Assembly: GCA_035041965.1 (NCBI GenBank)
Contig: JAPYMA010001249.1
Span: 1 to 64,000 of the forward strand
From: Anisakis pegreffii
Taxonomy: Eukaryota; Nematoda; Chromadorea; Rhabditida; Anisakidae
Reading direction: 5' to 3'
DNA: 64,000 bases
Shown here: positions 1 through 12,019 of the stretch, piece by piece
Layout: each line of letters starts with the position of its first letter
How positions within the stretch are numbered: position 1 is the stretch's first letter
Made by a program: the position numbers and the translations under genes
The notes under the pieces: generated by a model
Database searches by the model: none
What the model was told of the DNA's origin: nothing
Seen by the model: the letters and a program-made list of their open reading frames with translations, nothing else

Positions 1-2689
1 CGTATTTAACCACGCAATTGAATAGACCGAAATCGCCCGCGCATCATTTAACCAACGACGATGTGAACGGAAACGCGCAAGAATATGGAGTTACTTCAAA
101 ACACAAAAGATGAAATAATGCAGATTCATGAAATTGAGATCGAAATTGAGACCACGCATCGAGCATTTAATAATGTTGCGAACATGCGAAAAGCATTGTA
201 AAAAATCAATTCGGATGAGGATATATGGAATTTGCGAAATATTTCAATGGATAAACATATCACCATAAGAACGTCAATGTATCATGATCAGAACCACACT
301 GGATGAACACGTAATAGATGAACATCATAATAATGCCATCAAAGAACAAAAAATGCAACGAAAAAGTCGAAACAAATGAGAACAATTACAAATGGAAATG
401 AAATTAAGAACTCACATTAAATTATTCACAACCTCCCAATGCGGCTGTCTGATATTATTTATTGCTGTTGTTGCTGCTGTTGTTGTTTATTTTATTTTAT
501 AAAAATACCTATAATTCATCTTATTATAAAAACTGATCGGAATGTTCCAAAATAATTGAAATATTGAAGAATCCCAGGAATTTTTCCCAGACCGGAAGAT
601 GCGAAACAAATCTCAAGGTATTTCAGTATTGCGAGCCTTATGTGAGGTTAAATGACCCGAGAGATGAAAACATTTTTGTTTAGTAAGATTTATAATAATT
701 GAAGTTCGAAAATACTTGTGTCGTATTGAGCTAAATTACAGAACATGTACTGTAATGTTAGTTCTGAATTTGTTGAGAACAGCAAAAAACTGACGATATT
801 AATGAAATATGAATGAAGTAAAATGAACATGATTGGTAACTTACAATTTTTAATCAATTCATTTATTTCTCGCCAAGCCGCCAAATAATTCCATCAAAAC
901 ACCAATGGTTTGAAAATCTGAAATTCAGCACATAAGATTGGAAGTAGGAAAATTATCGCAGTACATCCAAATAGCTGACGACAGATTAATGCATTGAATT
1001 TCGAGAGCGACAATTGCATCGGAAACGGAATAAGCTAACGGTAATCAGTGACAATTATTAGGTTGTTAATACCCAGTAAGTTTAAAATATGATGCTAATT
1101 GACAAATTATTTCGATATTGGACAGGTAGAAGCAATTATTCTAACTCAGCAGTAAGGACATTATTGAAACAAGACGGCTTCATATGAAAGGATAAAAAAT
1201 TCAGCAATATAATTCACTTATGTAATTTTTCGAATGTCACTCTCACGGTAACATTGAATGTTCAAATAATTGTAACAAATTTCACTCATTATTGAAAGTT
1301 CAAATTGATAACATGCCAACAAAGGCATTGATGGAAGAGAGGAATAATCGATGAACTTGCACGTTCTCGATAGGGTGATGAGAGCGCTGTGATCAGAGAA
1401 TTGGTCATTTCCAATTGAATGATGAAAGAGAAATGTAGTGAGCCATTGTTCTTGTGATCGTTGATTGTTGTAAGTGAAGCATTTATTGATCAATTGCTGC
1501 ATCTGCGCTGAATGACAGTGAGTGACATGCTTATGAAGTGACATGCTCATGCAATTGAGTGATCTAGCTTGTTTACAAAGGTTACGATATCCTGTGATGC
1601 GCATATTTTCAAATGGAAATTTCTCTTTCAAGATCAATGAATCTATTTCGCTCCTGTCAAATTCATTATATTTGGGAATGGTTCTTTTCAGAAGAACAGA
1701 GCGTTGTGAGTCAAGCAACAACATTTAAGCACCTAATCATCACTGGGTAAAGCATGGCCCTAAACTGCAGCAACGCATGACCTAAGCATAATTTGGAAGT
1801 CTTTCTGGATGCTTGTTCGCAGTTGAGTGACCGTATGCTTAATTAATGGAACATAATTGTGATATTCTATGGTATTCACATAGCGTTTTAACTAATATAT
1901 GAGAGAATTGAATGAAATCAACGTATGAGCACCCTCGTTTATCTCATTTTAGTCTCGACAGACTGATTTTTTTGGCATATCTGATGGACTTCCATGTTTA
2001 GGAAGCATAATTGTTCACCTTACCGATAGTCCCATAAAAGGGAATGCAATTTATGATAAGCTGAATAAGCCCGAATCGTTAAGGAGCGGGAGCATTGGTT
2101 TTGCATGGAACTCCTCAGAACATATGACTTCATTCGGACTTGCTGTGTTCTAAGGGTTGCTGAAACATTCAGTTTACAGTATCATTTAACAGCGAAGATT
2201 GTGTTTGTCGAGATTATCTCGCATACTGCGGAAGAACAACGTCTGACATTAATTGTAAGGAAGCAGTCAAATTTCCAAATATTTGTTGTACAGTTGAACA
2301 ATCCAATTATGCCTATAATCTAATTGGAGAATCTATCTCTCTGTTGTCATTGGTCTATCTTTATGCCTGAGTCAAAGGACACCATTGAATTGCTAGTTTG
2401 AATACGGTGCTCATGTTAGCCCGATACTAAGGAAACGTCTCACGATCAGCTACTTGACATACCTAATTTAATTGAGCTGTAAATTTCTTGAATCAAGAGA
2501 ACCTCCTGAAGTCAGTGCTGAAAACAACTCACGAGATGCTGATCAAAGCTGCAGATAGACCCAGTTTGAAGGTTTTGCTCATGACAGCCCCATAGTAATG
2601 AAATTGCCCAGCTGTACGACATAACCAGCCTTGTTAATCTGCATCAAAGGTGAGTATGCAAAATTACTGGATAGTATACATCCTTCTAA
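1..2689. other. no supported gene; AT-rich non-coding stretch
   Basis: I see no recognisable exon here. The longest open frame is on the minus strand at 1218-1724 (168 codons). It matches no family I know, has no clear splice context and contains local repetition (the 'ATGCTTATGAAGTGAC / ATGCTCATG' direct repeat near 1525-1550). I do not call it a gene. Confidence 0.5.
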
Positions 2690-3800
2690 ATCTAAAGATT
2701 CCGACGAATCGAACATGTGCAGAAATCCATGTGTTGCCGGGCAAAAGTCCGGTAGTCTCGAAGATGGCAGCCCGTATAGCAATGTGAAGATTGCTGTAAC
2801 TCGTCATCCCTTCATAATTGCTCAGCCAAATTACATGATATACTTAGAGTAGAAATTCTGAGCAATCGAATGCAGGAAAGTAATTCATAGGTTACGGGGC
2901 AAACCTGAGAGGACCGTTACTTTGAAGAAGGTAACCTCTGTAGGGCTATAGTAGCCTACTGACATTGAGTTATAGTGATAGTGTGCACATGAATGAGTGA
3001 TTTTGCGGTCGTTGTTGAGATAGCTTCATGGAAATGGCCATAACTCCTCAAGAAGACCAAACTGCTCAACAAAATATATATTCTTCTGAACGTAGAGATC
3101 CAGTTGGATCGAACGGTGAGAAGAAATTCACTTGTTTCCAAGCAAACCAGAGAAGACGCTTAGCTCGAAGATCGCAATCCGCCTTTTACCATATAAATGT
3201 ATTGATCCAATGGCTATGTCTGCTCAGGATAACAAAATCGCTCAATAAAATATATGTTTTTCTGAATGAGGAGATCCAGCTGGATCGACTGATGCAAAAA
3301 AATCCATATGTTAGTAGGCAAACTTGAGCTTACGGTAGCCTTGAATGTGGCACGCGAGTTGAAATTAAAAAAATGCCCATATCTCCTCAACTAAGCCAAA
3401 TTGCGCAGAAAAACTTTGAATATTCTGAATCTAGAGGTTCTGCTGGATCGAACCGTGAAAAGAAATTCGCATGTTTCCGGGCAAACCTGAGAAAATCGTT
3501 GGCTGGAAGATCGCATTCCGCCTATCGCTAATATGAACGTATTGATTGCTCTATAGTGATCAATTTGTATGGATGAGCGCGACTGCGCTATTGAATTGAG
3601 ACATATCTGCAGAAAATGGCTATGTCTGTTCAGCATAACAAAATCGCTCGACAAAGTATATGCTTTTCTGAATGAGGAGATCCAGCTGGATCGACTGATG
3701 CAAAAAAACTCATATGATAGAGGGCAAATTGAGCTTACGGTAGCCTTGGAGGTGGCACCTGAGATAAAATTAATAAAATGCCCATATCGCCTCAACTAAG
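2690..3800 (+). repeat. direct cluster of a 160-245 bp dispersed repeat
   Basis: At least six diverged copies share a core that runs: a 'TGGCTATGTCTCCTCA'-like start, an 'AAAATATATGTTTTTCTGAA'-like segment, a 'GGATCGAACGGTGMAAARAAATYC'-like segment, then 'GGGCAAACCTGAG' and 'GCTCGAAGATSGCA'. The GGGCAAAC-like anchor occurs at 2739, 2897, 3140, 3316, 3479 and 3722, giving spacings of 158, 243, 176, 163 and 243. Units therefore come in a short form and a form about 80 bp longer. The short open frames across these copies are by-products of the repeat. The family is not recognised. Confidence 0.75.
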
Positions 3801-6040
3801 CCATATGATCACGCTTCTGTATTTTGTAGAGTTTCACTTTCATTATTGTTATTTACAGTACTGCCTTCGTCAGAAGCAGTTTTGCGCAATTATTGTTCAG
3901 ATTATCATTATTATCTGTGTAGTGTTGTCGTTAGATTTTGATTGTGATGAGAACGAAATATTTGCAGTCACACGGGCACTTTGGTGATATTCATCTTGCT
4001 AGAACTGATATTTCTTTCTTCAACAAGCCCTGATCGGCATTCCAAATTACAATATCAATAAACTTATAATCATTATTTTGGCACAAATCCGTGCATCTCA
4101 CCTGAAACACCCCGAAAAATCTTCGTAAACCCACAGTCAACGCACTCAAGCAGACTTGTATCAAATATGAAATTGTCTCAACAATCGGTAACAGAATTCG
4201 ACCGTTTTGAATATTGCGTGCATGTTTATATGCGAATTGTGAATGGCTGCCTGTTTAGGTGTTGATTTTGAAGTTTGCAGAAGTCGACGACAATACGAAG
4301 TATTTATGCTACTCACACAAAGAAATGACCTTCATACAACAGAGCGGACAAGTTGTTGATCGGTTATGATATTAATTCTATTTTATTTGACACACTGAAC
4401 TGTTGCAGAAATTGAAAGAATAACAAATTTTTTTAATACGACAATAAATAATATTCAAAATTGAAAACAATACATTCGGAAGAAACGCAAAAATCAAATC
4501 TTATTAGAACTTCTGAACTAACTGTTACATTTGATTGAAGGATCAGTGAAGAATCAAAGCTTTTAGCGAAGAAATTCAGGTCAAACTTTTCTAGCTTAAC
4601 TAGTCCGAAGTTAATTATTACCTTCATATTCGAAATATGCTGCCATATTATTGTAACAATAAATTGTTGAATGAAAAATATCAAAAGATGGTTCTCAATA
4701 ACTATGATTCCTCTTGATTCTCACTGGAGTATATAAATAAGATTACCTAAGAATGTCTTATAATTGTTACTGATATTGCTGTAAATATTACTAAATGAAA
4801 GCTCGAAGGAATGGTCATCAAACGGATAAGAGCAACAGCAATAATAATAATTTCATACTTCCAAGGAAACGATTCGTTTCAAATGCCGCATACCCATGAG
4901 TTATACATACGTCTTTGATCGAGTTTTACGTCTCTGATTACATACCTTATTGATGCTATCATCATGGTAAACAGTTTGTATATTGTTGCATTGATTCTTA
5001 ACGCGGGCGAAAATGCTCTGTTTTATAATCCCTAGTTTTACAATTGCACTAATTCTTAGTCCGTTGGGAAAAATTGCTTCAAGATCTTGGATTAGGTCGG
5101 TAGATTTGATCGGCAAATAGGAGGCATATTGTCAGAAATAAAATCATAATTTGAAGATCCATGTGAGAGAAGAAGTGGAATTTATCCTGAAGTATGGGTT
5201 CGAGTGTTTCAGAAGTACTAGTATTACGATGTTAAAGTCTCAGCGGTCTGAAAATATCGTGTGTCGTTATGAGCTTTTTTAAAAATACCAATGTATAAAT
5301 GCATGCTGCACCATGCGACACCGATTGACGAGAATGGATGCTTCCTGCGAGTGCTGGTACGGGAATGTCGAGCTGGAGCGTTTGGGAAGCGATGAATTTC
5401 ATGCAGAGGTTGCAAATTCGATAGTTCGATTGTTGGAAAATAATTCGAGCCTTAAAATAGTTGTTAAACAATTATGTATTATATTAACGTATTAATTATA
5501 ATTAATATTTTAATTAAATTCATATACTACTGCTCATAATGCCAGCGGCGCTAACGAGTTGTAACATTTTCTCACTCCCTCATTTTCGTACAATGTTTGT
5601 GCATTTCTATTACCATACCAGTAGAAGTGCTTCCTGGAGTGAAAGAAGTATTTCTAGAAACGTATTCATCAGTTGCACAAACAGTATGAATCTCAGCAAT
5701 TTACAACGAAAAGTAGCGAAAAAAACCTTAGTCAGCGATTAAGAATGAAATATCTCAACCAATTCATTCATTCATTAAAATGGAAGATGCGATGAAAGTT
5801 TGAGAAAATATGTATGAGATGAACGCAAAAACATTCGTTTCAGCAGCGGATTAAAATAGATCCGAACTATTCATAGTTTTGAAAGACGACACGTGCATAA
5901 CGTTTGAAACCCCCATGCTACTTTTCAAGCACTTCAGTCAGAGAAATTCAGAATAGCATAAATATTTTCGCACGATTCTGCTTACATGAGGATACACAGC
6001 CAATTTCTCCGAGGTATCTTAATTAGCGCAGTGGCGCTTA
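3801..6040. other. spacer between the two oppositely oriented repeat clusters
   Basis: No gene is supported. Short open frames on both strands (for example around 4433-4684 minus and 5224-5495 on both strands) lack splice context and look like chance. If the flanking clusters are the arms of one inverted structure, this would be its interior. I see no transposase or polymerase motif in it. Confidence 0.4.
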
Positions 6041-6730
6041 TTCAGTGACGTTGAGTCACCATAGATCAATCTACACATTACAGTGGCACTATAGGGGTTG
6101 CCACTTCGAGCCTACCGTTCTCTCAAGTTTGCCCAGTAACATGTAGATTTTCGTGCACCGTTTGATCCAGCGGAACCTCTAAATTTAGAAAAACATATAC
6201 CTGTCTAAGCAAATCCGCTTTCTTGAGAAGATATGACTATTTTCATAAAGCTATCTCACTATCAGCAACAAGCGCAATGGCGATTATTCATATACATTCT
6301 ATCGGTATAGATCAATATCAAAACGTGCAATAGCAATATACGGCTTGCCATCTTCAAGCTACCGGTATCCTCAGGTTTGCCCAGTAACATGTCGATTTCT
6401 CTAGACCATTCGATTCCGCAGAACCTCTGGATCCAGGATATCATATATTTTGCTGGGCAGTTCTGCTTACCTAAGGAGATACAGCTATTTTCTTAAACAT
6501 ATCTTCACTAGCGAAGTGCGCTAATTTATATACACTGCATCACTATGTTTCAATTTATACTGTATCGGTAACGTACCATATTCAAGCGAACCGTACTCTT
6601 AGGTTTGTCCAGTAACATATCACTTTCTATGCACCGTTCGATTACGTAAAACCTTTAGATTCAGAAAAATATAAATTTTGTTGAGCAGTTCGGCTTACAT
6701 GAGGAGATGTGGCTATGTATTGTTCATCAT
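6041..6730 (-). repeat. inverted cluster of the same 160-245 bp repeat
   Basis: Three units lie in the orientation opposite to those at 2.69-3.80 kb. The reverse-complement anchor (TTTGCCCAGTAACATG) occurs at 6128, 6376 and, diverged, 6604, with spacings of 248 and 228. Each is followed by the complement of the GGTTCYRCTGGATCGAACGG-like and AAAATATATGTTTTTCTGAA-like parts of the core. Confidence 0.75.
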
Positions 6731-8405
6731 CAACAAATTTATCACAACGCTGATAAGAAATAAATATTGTAAGTTACAATGGAATCAGTAATATTTGTGA
6801 CGCTGATATCAATATTAATCATTGTTACCAAGTTATATGAAGCACAAAATTTATTGTTTTTGATATTTCACGTTTGGTAGAATGATTATTTTTGATTCAT
6901 TCTGACATTTCTGAACTGCCAGCCCTTTTTACAAACTTTCAAATTTACGCTCTCAAAATACCACTTCCGTTCCCGTCCTTTTTTCTTATTACCAGAGGTC
7001 ATTAAAATCGTTCGTCATCCCAATCAAAACGTTGAAGACATTGTTGTTTTAGCACCAGTATCATTGTGAAGTTATCGGTAACGCTGGTGATGTGATGCAT
7101 TTTATAATATTTTCATAGCTATGACCGAACCTTGTGATGTAAATCTGTCATTCACGGTATATTTACCGAAGACTGCAAAATCTGCAAACGTTAGGGAACA
7201 ACCACAAGTTTTTGCAGTGTGAACGATTGTAGCTGTTCGCCGAATAACTTCATTAAATTGGTTACATTCAATAAACCCTTTATCAGAATGTTAGTTCTCT
7301 ATTCGAAATGGGAGTTCTATTATAATTGCTGCAGATATAATCAGGGGGATTCCTGGTGTCACTTATATCCAGCAGATGGAGTCATGCTTGAATAGGTCAT
7401 GTCCCACATTCAATCATTGATATCTTTCCCAGTTCTTTCATTCGTACAAACTATTGAACGAATTGTCCTTCGTTAATTGAAGTCGATTACTCAGGCAGCC
7501 TAATTATTATTTGTTTAGAAAGTTGATGAGTTTGAAAATTTGAGAAAAAGCCAAAGAAGGAACCAGTGAATAGTGTGAATTCTTGATGAATAGCTGTTGC
7601 TACTCATCCCTATCGTATTCAGAGTTTTGCTTCAAAATGATCATCCGCTTGACAAGTTAAGCCCAGTGCACTGATCATACATACTCCATTGGATATTCAA
7701 TTCAATTCGTCTTTGAAGTCGTTTATTCAAGTCAGTTATGGACAGAATATCAGCATTTCACGGCAGTATTTTTACATGCGATATCAAAAGAGCATTTGGC
7801 AAGCGATTTAGCGCAACTTTGTCAATAGTGCAATGACTTTCAGCTTTGGTGACTTATATGAGAGGGAATCAATTGTGAAGGAGCATTTATACTGAGGTTT
7901 GCTGAAGTGATTCTATCGATAGCTGAGTTTATATTGCTGCGGCGAGAAGCTTCCCGCTGAGGGCAACAGTTGCGATAAATCGAGTCGAAATTACAGAGAC
8001 TGATTTGTAATGGTACAGATCGTTGTCGATTTGCTGGTTGACTTCCAATGATACCAACCCTTTACAAAGGTTTCATCATTTACCTCTGCAATCGCTGATG
8101 ATCAGCATTACATTGAAAATTCATCACAATTTTTCATTTGATCCTGAGAAAATCGACATGAGTTAATTTTGAGGAGCAATCAAAACATCTCTGAGATCAT
8201 ATAAAGTATTTAAAAATTGCTGAAAACATTGGAAGCCAAGTTAATTATTAAAACCGATCAATTTTGTTGGAAAAAATGTTGCAATTCAAATTCGACGGAG
8301 ATTTTGATTGTTCAAGTTGGATTGCGTACAGTTTGAGAGATGAGGCAGTAGGAAAGACGAATACAAAATGCGTGAATATTTATAGACGATGAAATAATCG
8401 ATCAC
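6731..8405. other. 3' flank of the downstream collagen; no gene seen
   Basis: The stretch is AT-rich with no open frame that looks coding. It includes the 3' flank of the minus-strand collagen whose stop codon is at 8406-8408. I did not find an unambiguous polyadenylation signal close to the stop. Confidence 0.4.
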
Positions 8406-11400
8406 TTAGCGACGTGCTCCATCCTCAAAGAAAACGCCGCCATCGATAGCGCAGTATTTCGGACATACACCGCGTTCACCACGTCGGCCCGGAGGTCCCG
8501 GCGGTCCTCTTGGACCCGCTTTTCCGTCTCTTCCGCATTTACCATCTCGGCCCTTTGCGCCAGCTGGCCCTCGAGGTCCTGGTTTCCCATTAATTCCATT
8601 TCGTCCTTGACGTCCACGTGGACCTCGTGGACCTTTATAACCTACAATACACATTGTTTAATATTAACAATAAGCATCTCTTGGGCTCATTCGAACCCTA
8701 GTTTGAACATTTCGAATTAGTTATGACATTAAAACTCTCATAAAATATTTTCGGAAATCATGAAAATGGTTTAATGAATTATGTATGCTACTGCAGTGAA
8801 AGAATCTATTGCTCATTGCGTTTTCGCTTCTTTAATTGGTTACAATAGTAACCCTTCCTTGTGATACTCCATTTCGATATTTCTTTATGCATGTGAATGG
8901 CGTAATCAGAGAAACATTTTGTTCTATGAATGTGCATTCCTATGAGCTTTTGTTCAGTGCAATATGTATCAGCCGCGCGGTTCGCCGTTGATAGAATCAT
9001 TAGCGTTCCATAAACTCTATGATGTGTTTGCGCTTCATCCCGCTTTATCCCCGCTTTATCACACTTTATCCCCTTGCTTGAACAACAATCATATTAACAA
9101 GAACTTTGAGCTATTTCATAACCTGGTTCTCCGGGCTCCCCTCGTAACACTGGTTCATTAGGTGCATCTCGGCCTGGACGGCCTGGTAGCCCTCGTGGTC
9201 CAGTCAGGCCTGGTGGGCCGGGCGGTCCCTTTGTTCCCCTTAATCCCTGAATTCCATCTGGTCCAGGATAGCCCGCAGCACCTTCCTCTCCTTCGTCTCC
9301 TTGCGGCCCTTGAGGGCCTGGAGGACCTGGTGGCCCTGGTGGGCATGGTTTGCATGGCGGTGGAGTAATTGGTTCACATGGTTGGCTTGGAGGTCGTCCT
9401 GGATTACCAGGTAGCCCTGGTGCTCCAGGCTTTCCAGGCTTACCACTTCTTCCAGGTGGTCCTTTAGGACCTCGAGGCCCCACTAAACAACATCCTTCAC
9501 ATTGGTTTTTGATTTGACGTGATGTTCTGTTACGAGGAGACAGAGGGAGCTTTTCTAGCGATATAATTTCACCATCGGTGTCTTGTGCCGTAGCCTGAAA
9601 ATTGAACATGAATTAAAATTCATTACAGACAATAAATTCATTTTATTCTGATGCCTAATTTCTTTCAGTTGCAATTTTCAGTGGTAGGTGCTCTAGAAAT
9701 TACAGTCATTCAGATAGAATTCCGTCAAAAATAAAAATCTTAAAAATAAAGAATATTTGAGGTGAAAACGCTGCGATTAGTTGACTGCAGAATGCTAGAG
9801 GTGAATAGTGAAGTGCAAATTTTTAAATCCAGAAAATATAATATCAGGTCGTAAAATCATGGAAAAAAATCCATCAGACATCATTAAACATTAGTCAGGC
9901 ACTTATAATTTTTCTGAAACTTCTAAGATCACAAGAGGTAGCTTAAAAAATGCACCCTTTGAGGATCTCACTATTGTGATTTCACTATTCATTAATTCAA
10001 ACGCGATTTCTAATTTCCTATAATTTCTCGTCTGTATTGCGATCGCTTATTAAAAAATTAGGTCGTTCATTCTGATCGTTCACAAAAATTCGCAGTGCTT
10101 ACGATTAATGATGCATTTTTTCTGCATCATCAATCACGAATGAATATAACCGCTTTTTGGGAAGTGCATTATGTTGATTTGCCAAATGAGAGTGATTCTC
10201 ACGGTACAATTCCAGAACAGTTTTCATGTTAACGATATTCTGAAAGAACTTGGAATATTCTCATATTCTGAAACGAATATGGACTCTGAATGGACAGGTT
10301 TACTGCGAAGTACATTTTGAAACTGCACAGACATTCGATTTCATATTCAAGTTCGTCTGAGATTCTAGACTTTGCGCTATTTCACCACACTAAATCGAAT
10401 ACTGTGGAAGAATTATTCCCGGAGCGACGTTTGCAACAGATTGTGCATTCGAAGGTCAAACGCACTCAAAAATGAAAGACGCAATTTTAGTCTGTAGCAG
10501 TGTTTGCATCAATTTATTTTAAGGTTCGCGATGCATGCTTGTTATTAACCGTTTCAATTTGCACTGAGTGATTATTCAGCGACATCTATAAGTCATTTTG
10601 AAAAATGTCACTCCTATACTGCCTCAGCACAACCATCCAAGACGGTTGATTAAGTTCGAGAGATTTCCGTGATAGGTTCAGGTTTGAATCTGGTCTCGCT
10701 TCATCCTGAACTCAGGGATTCCAGTTCTTAGGGAGAATTTCAGCAATGTTATTTTTGGAAGCTGGAAGAACTCAAGGATACAATATTTTAAATGCACATT
10801 AAATTGTGGTGGTGCCCAGCAAATAGTGAATCAAGTGACTGTCTTTAGTCAGTTGCACATATATCCATCTAACATGCACTCACGATCACGGAAGTGACAG
10901 TTATATCTTCGGCTAGCATGAAGTTTCACTCTCCTTACGATGTTTTATTAGTCCTGAGATAGCCTTCAGTACGCCATATCATGGTATGTTTCTTAACAAT
11001 GATGTGCTTGTTCCACAATTTGCATTCGTTACCACTGATTGGTACCACCTGATTTATGCCACTGTACATCAACGATATTGACTATACGTGTGTATCATTT
11101 GACCATATTACTTTCACTGACAACAGCAACGGAAGAAATTTGCAACAATAAATGGCGATTAGGAGATTCATACTATCCTTTATAAATATTACCATTTTTC
11201 AGTTGTCTTACAGTTAGATTGTAAAATAGTTAAAAATGAAAGCATGTCCAAAACTGTTGGAATTGCTATTTTTCAACTTTCGATCAAATTTTGCGAATTT
11301 TATGTTAAAATTGGCAAAATTTCATTATAATAAGCACTGATGGAATCATCTAGTATGGAATATCCTAAAATGAGCTGACGAAGAGCTCCAAGAATTTTAT

Positions 11401-11907
11401 TTGTTGAAACCATTCTGGAGAATCTACGCGACCAAAGCAGTATTTCCTGCCTCGTGCAGTAGGTGGTAACCCGTCAATATTTCAAAACAAGAAACGTGAT
11501 CAGAGAGTAGCTTTTTCGTGCAGACAACATAAATGAATGTGATCAATGTTTGGATGATTAAGTGACCATCTGAATCATGGTGACAGCAGTTAGTCAGTTG
11601 CTTGTAATCACACCATTCTGAATTTTTAAGCAAAATTATCTAGTGACCTAGTGGTAAGCAGTGATAAGCACAACAATCGAAAAATAATTCAGCCATAAGT
11701 TTAAAAAATATTATGTCAATCTACTATGAGTACCTTGCAAAAAGCGATATCATTCTTCATTTGCTGTCGAACGTGACGAACATAATTGTATACAATCGGT
11801 AATGCTGTTGAAATGGATAAAATAGAAACGAACGAGAATAGAATTGCTATGTAGGCAACAAACTTATAAGCTTTAATGCGACCATGAACAGAGATATGAT
11901 CGTCCAT
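8406..11907 (-). CDS. nematode cuticle collagen (downstream paralogue, 293 aa)
   Basis: Secreted structural collagen of the cuticle. Three exons with consistent phases: 11907-11734, 9594-9123 and 8641-8406, giving 293 aa. Residues 16-38 are the hydrophobic N-terminal anchor typical of cuticle collagens. R81-T-S-R84 is a furin-type (BLI-4-like) cleavage site, followed by the Cys cluster C90/C93/C94. Gly-X-Y block 1 runs about 97-126. It is interrupted by the [12 protein letters not shown] knot (C131, C139, C142), then a second block, a short break at 'RDAPNEP' and a third block. The C-terminus is CPKYC followed by a short non-helical tail. This Cys pattern is that of the largest C. elegans group of cuticle collagens (col-8/col-12/col-19-like); I cannot assign an orthologue. 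Oddities: a 2.1-kb first intron holding a reverse-transcriptase remnant, and a cysteine (C251) inside the third Gly-X-Y block. Confidence 0.93.
10980..11151 (+). pseudogene. decayed non-LTR reverse-transcriptase fragment in a collagen intron
   Basis: The plus strand, inside intron 1 of the minus-strand collagen, encodes 'NNDVLVPQ' (VPQ codons 11010-11018). After one frameshift it encodes 'LYINDID' (11062-11082) and then '[10 protein letters not shown]'. Order and spacing fit the reverse-transcriptase segment that normally reads G-VPQGS-LGPLLF-LYINDI and, some 20 residues on, the YADD/FADD catalytic box. Here the catalytic box is degenerate (FTDN). It is a dead remnant, perhaps of the same family as the fragment at 62.8-63.5 kb. 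It may account in part for the long intron. Confidence 0.5.
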
Positions 11908-12001
11908 TTATAATATCAGTGGACGTTTATCAATAAAAAACAGCAGCACCGGTAATAGCAATAATCAATTAAGTGACTGAAAAGCAAGCGTGAATTGTCC
12001 G

Positions 12002-12010
12002 CTTAAGTAC
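12002..12010 (-). promoter_or_regulatory. shared collagen upstream motif GTACTTAAG (copy 1)
   Basis: GTACTTAAG on the minus strand lies 95-103 bp upstream of the collagen start codon at 11907. The identical nonamer lies 85-93 bp upstream of the second collagen (21839-21847). A pyrimid-rich 'CTTGCTTTTCAG' follows, between this motif and the start codon, and could be a spliced-leader acceptor. Whether the motif binds a factor is unknown. Confidence 0.4.
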
Positions 12011-12019
12011 AGTTGCAGC

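Noticed and set aside
1218..1724. 168-codon minus-strand ORF
   Set aside because: No family resemblance, no splice context and internal short repeats. It is long for chance but not enough to call.
3028..3327. 99-codon plus-strand ORF with 'protein-like' sequence (also 3391-3795 minus and 3569-3799 plus)
   Set aside because: They lie entirely within the 160-245 bp repeat units; similar peptides recur only because the repeat does.
9158..9446. Open frames in other registers and on the opposite strand across the collagen exons (also 20096-20473, 20660-20914 and 20730-21167)
   Set aside because: Gly-X-Y codon periodicity keeps other frames open. Only the frame giving Gly every third residue has the Cys knots, cleavage site and splice phases.
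10670..10700. GGTTTGAATCTGG word resembling a tRNA T-arm
   Set aside because: No matching acceptor, D or anticodon stems in the flanking 80 bases. No tRNA or rRNA gene was found in the window.
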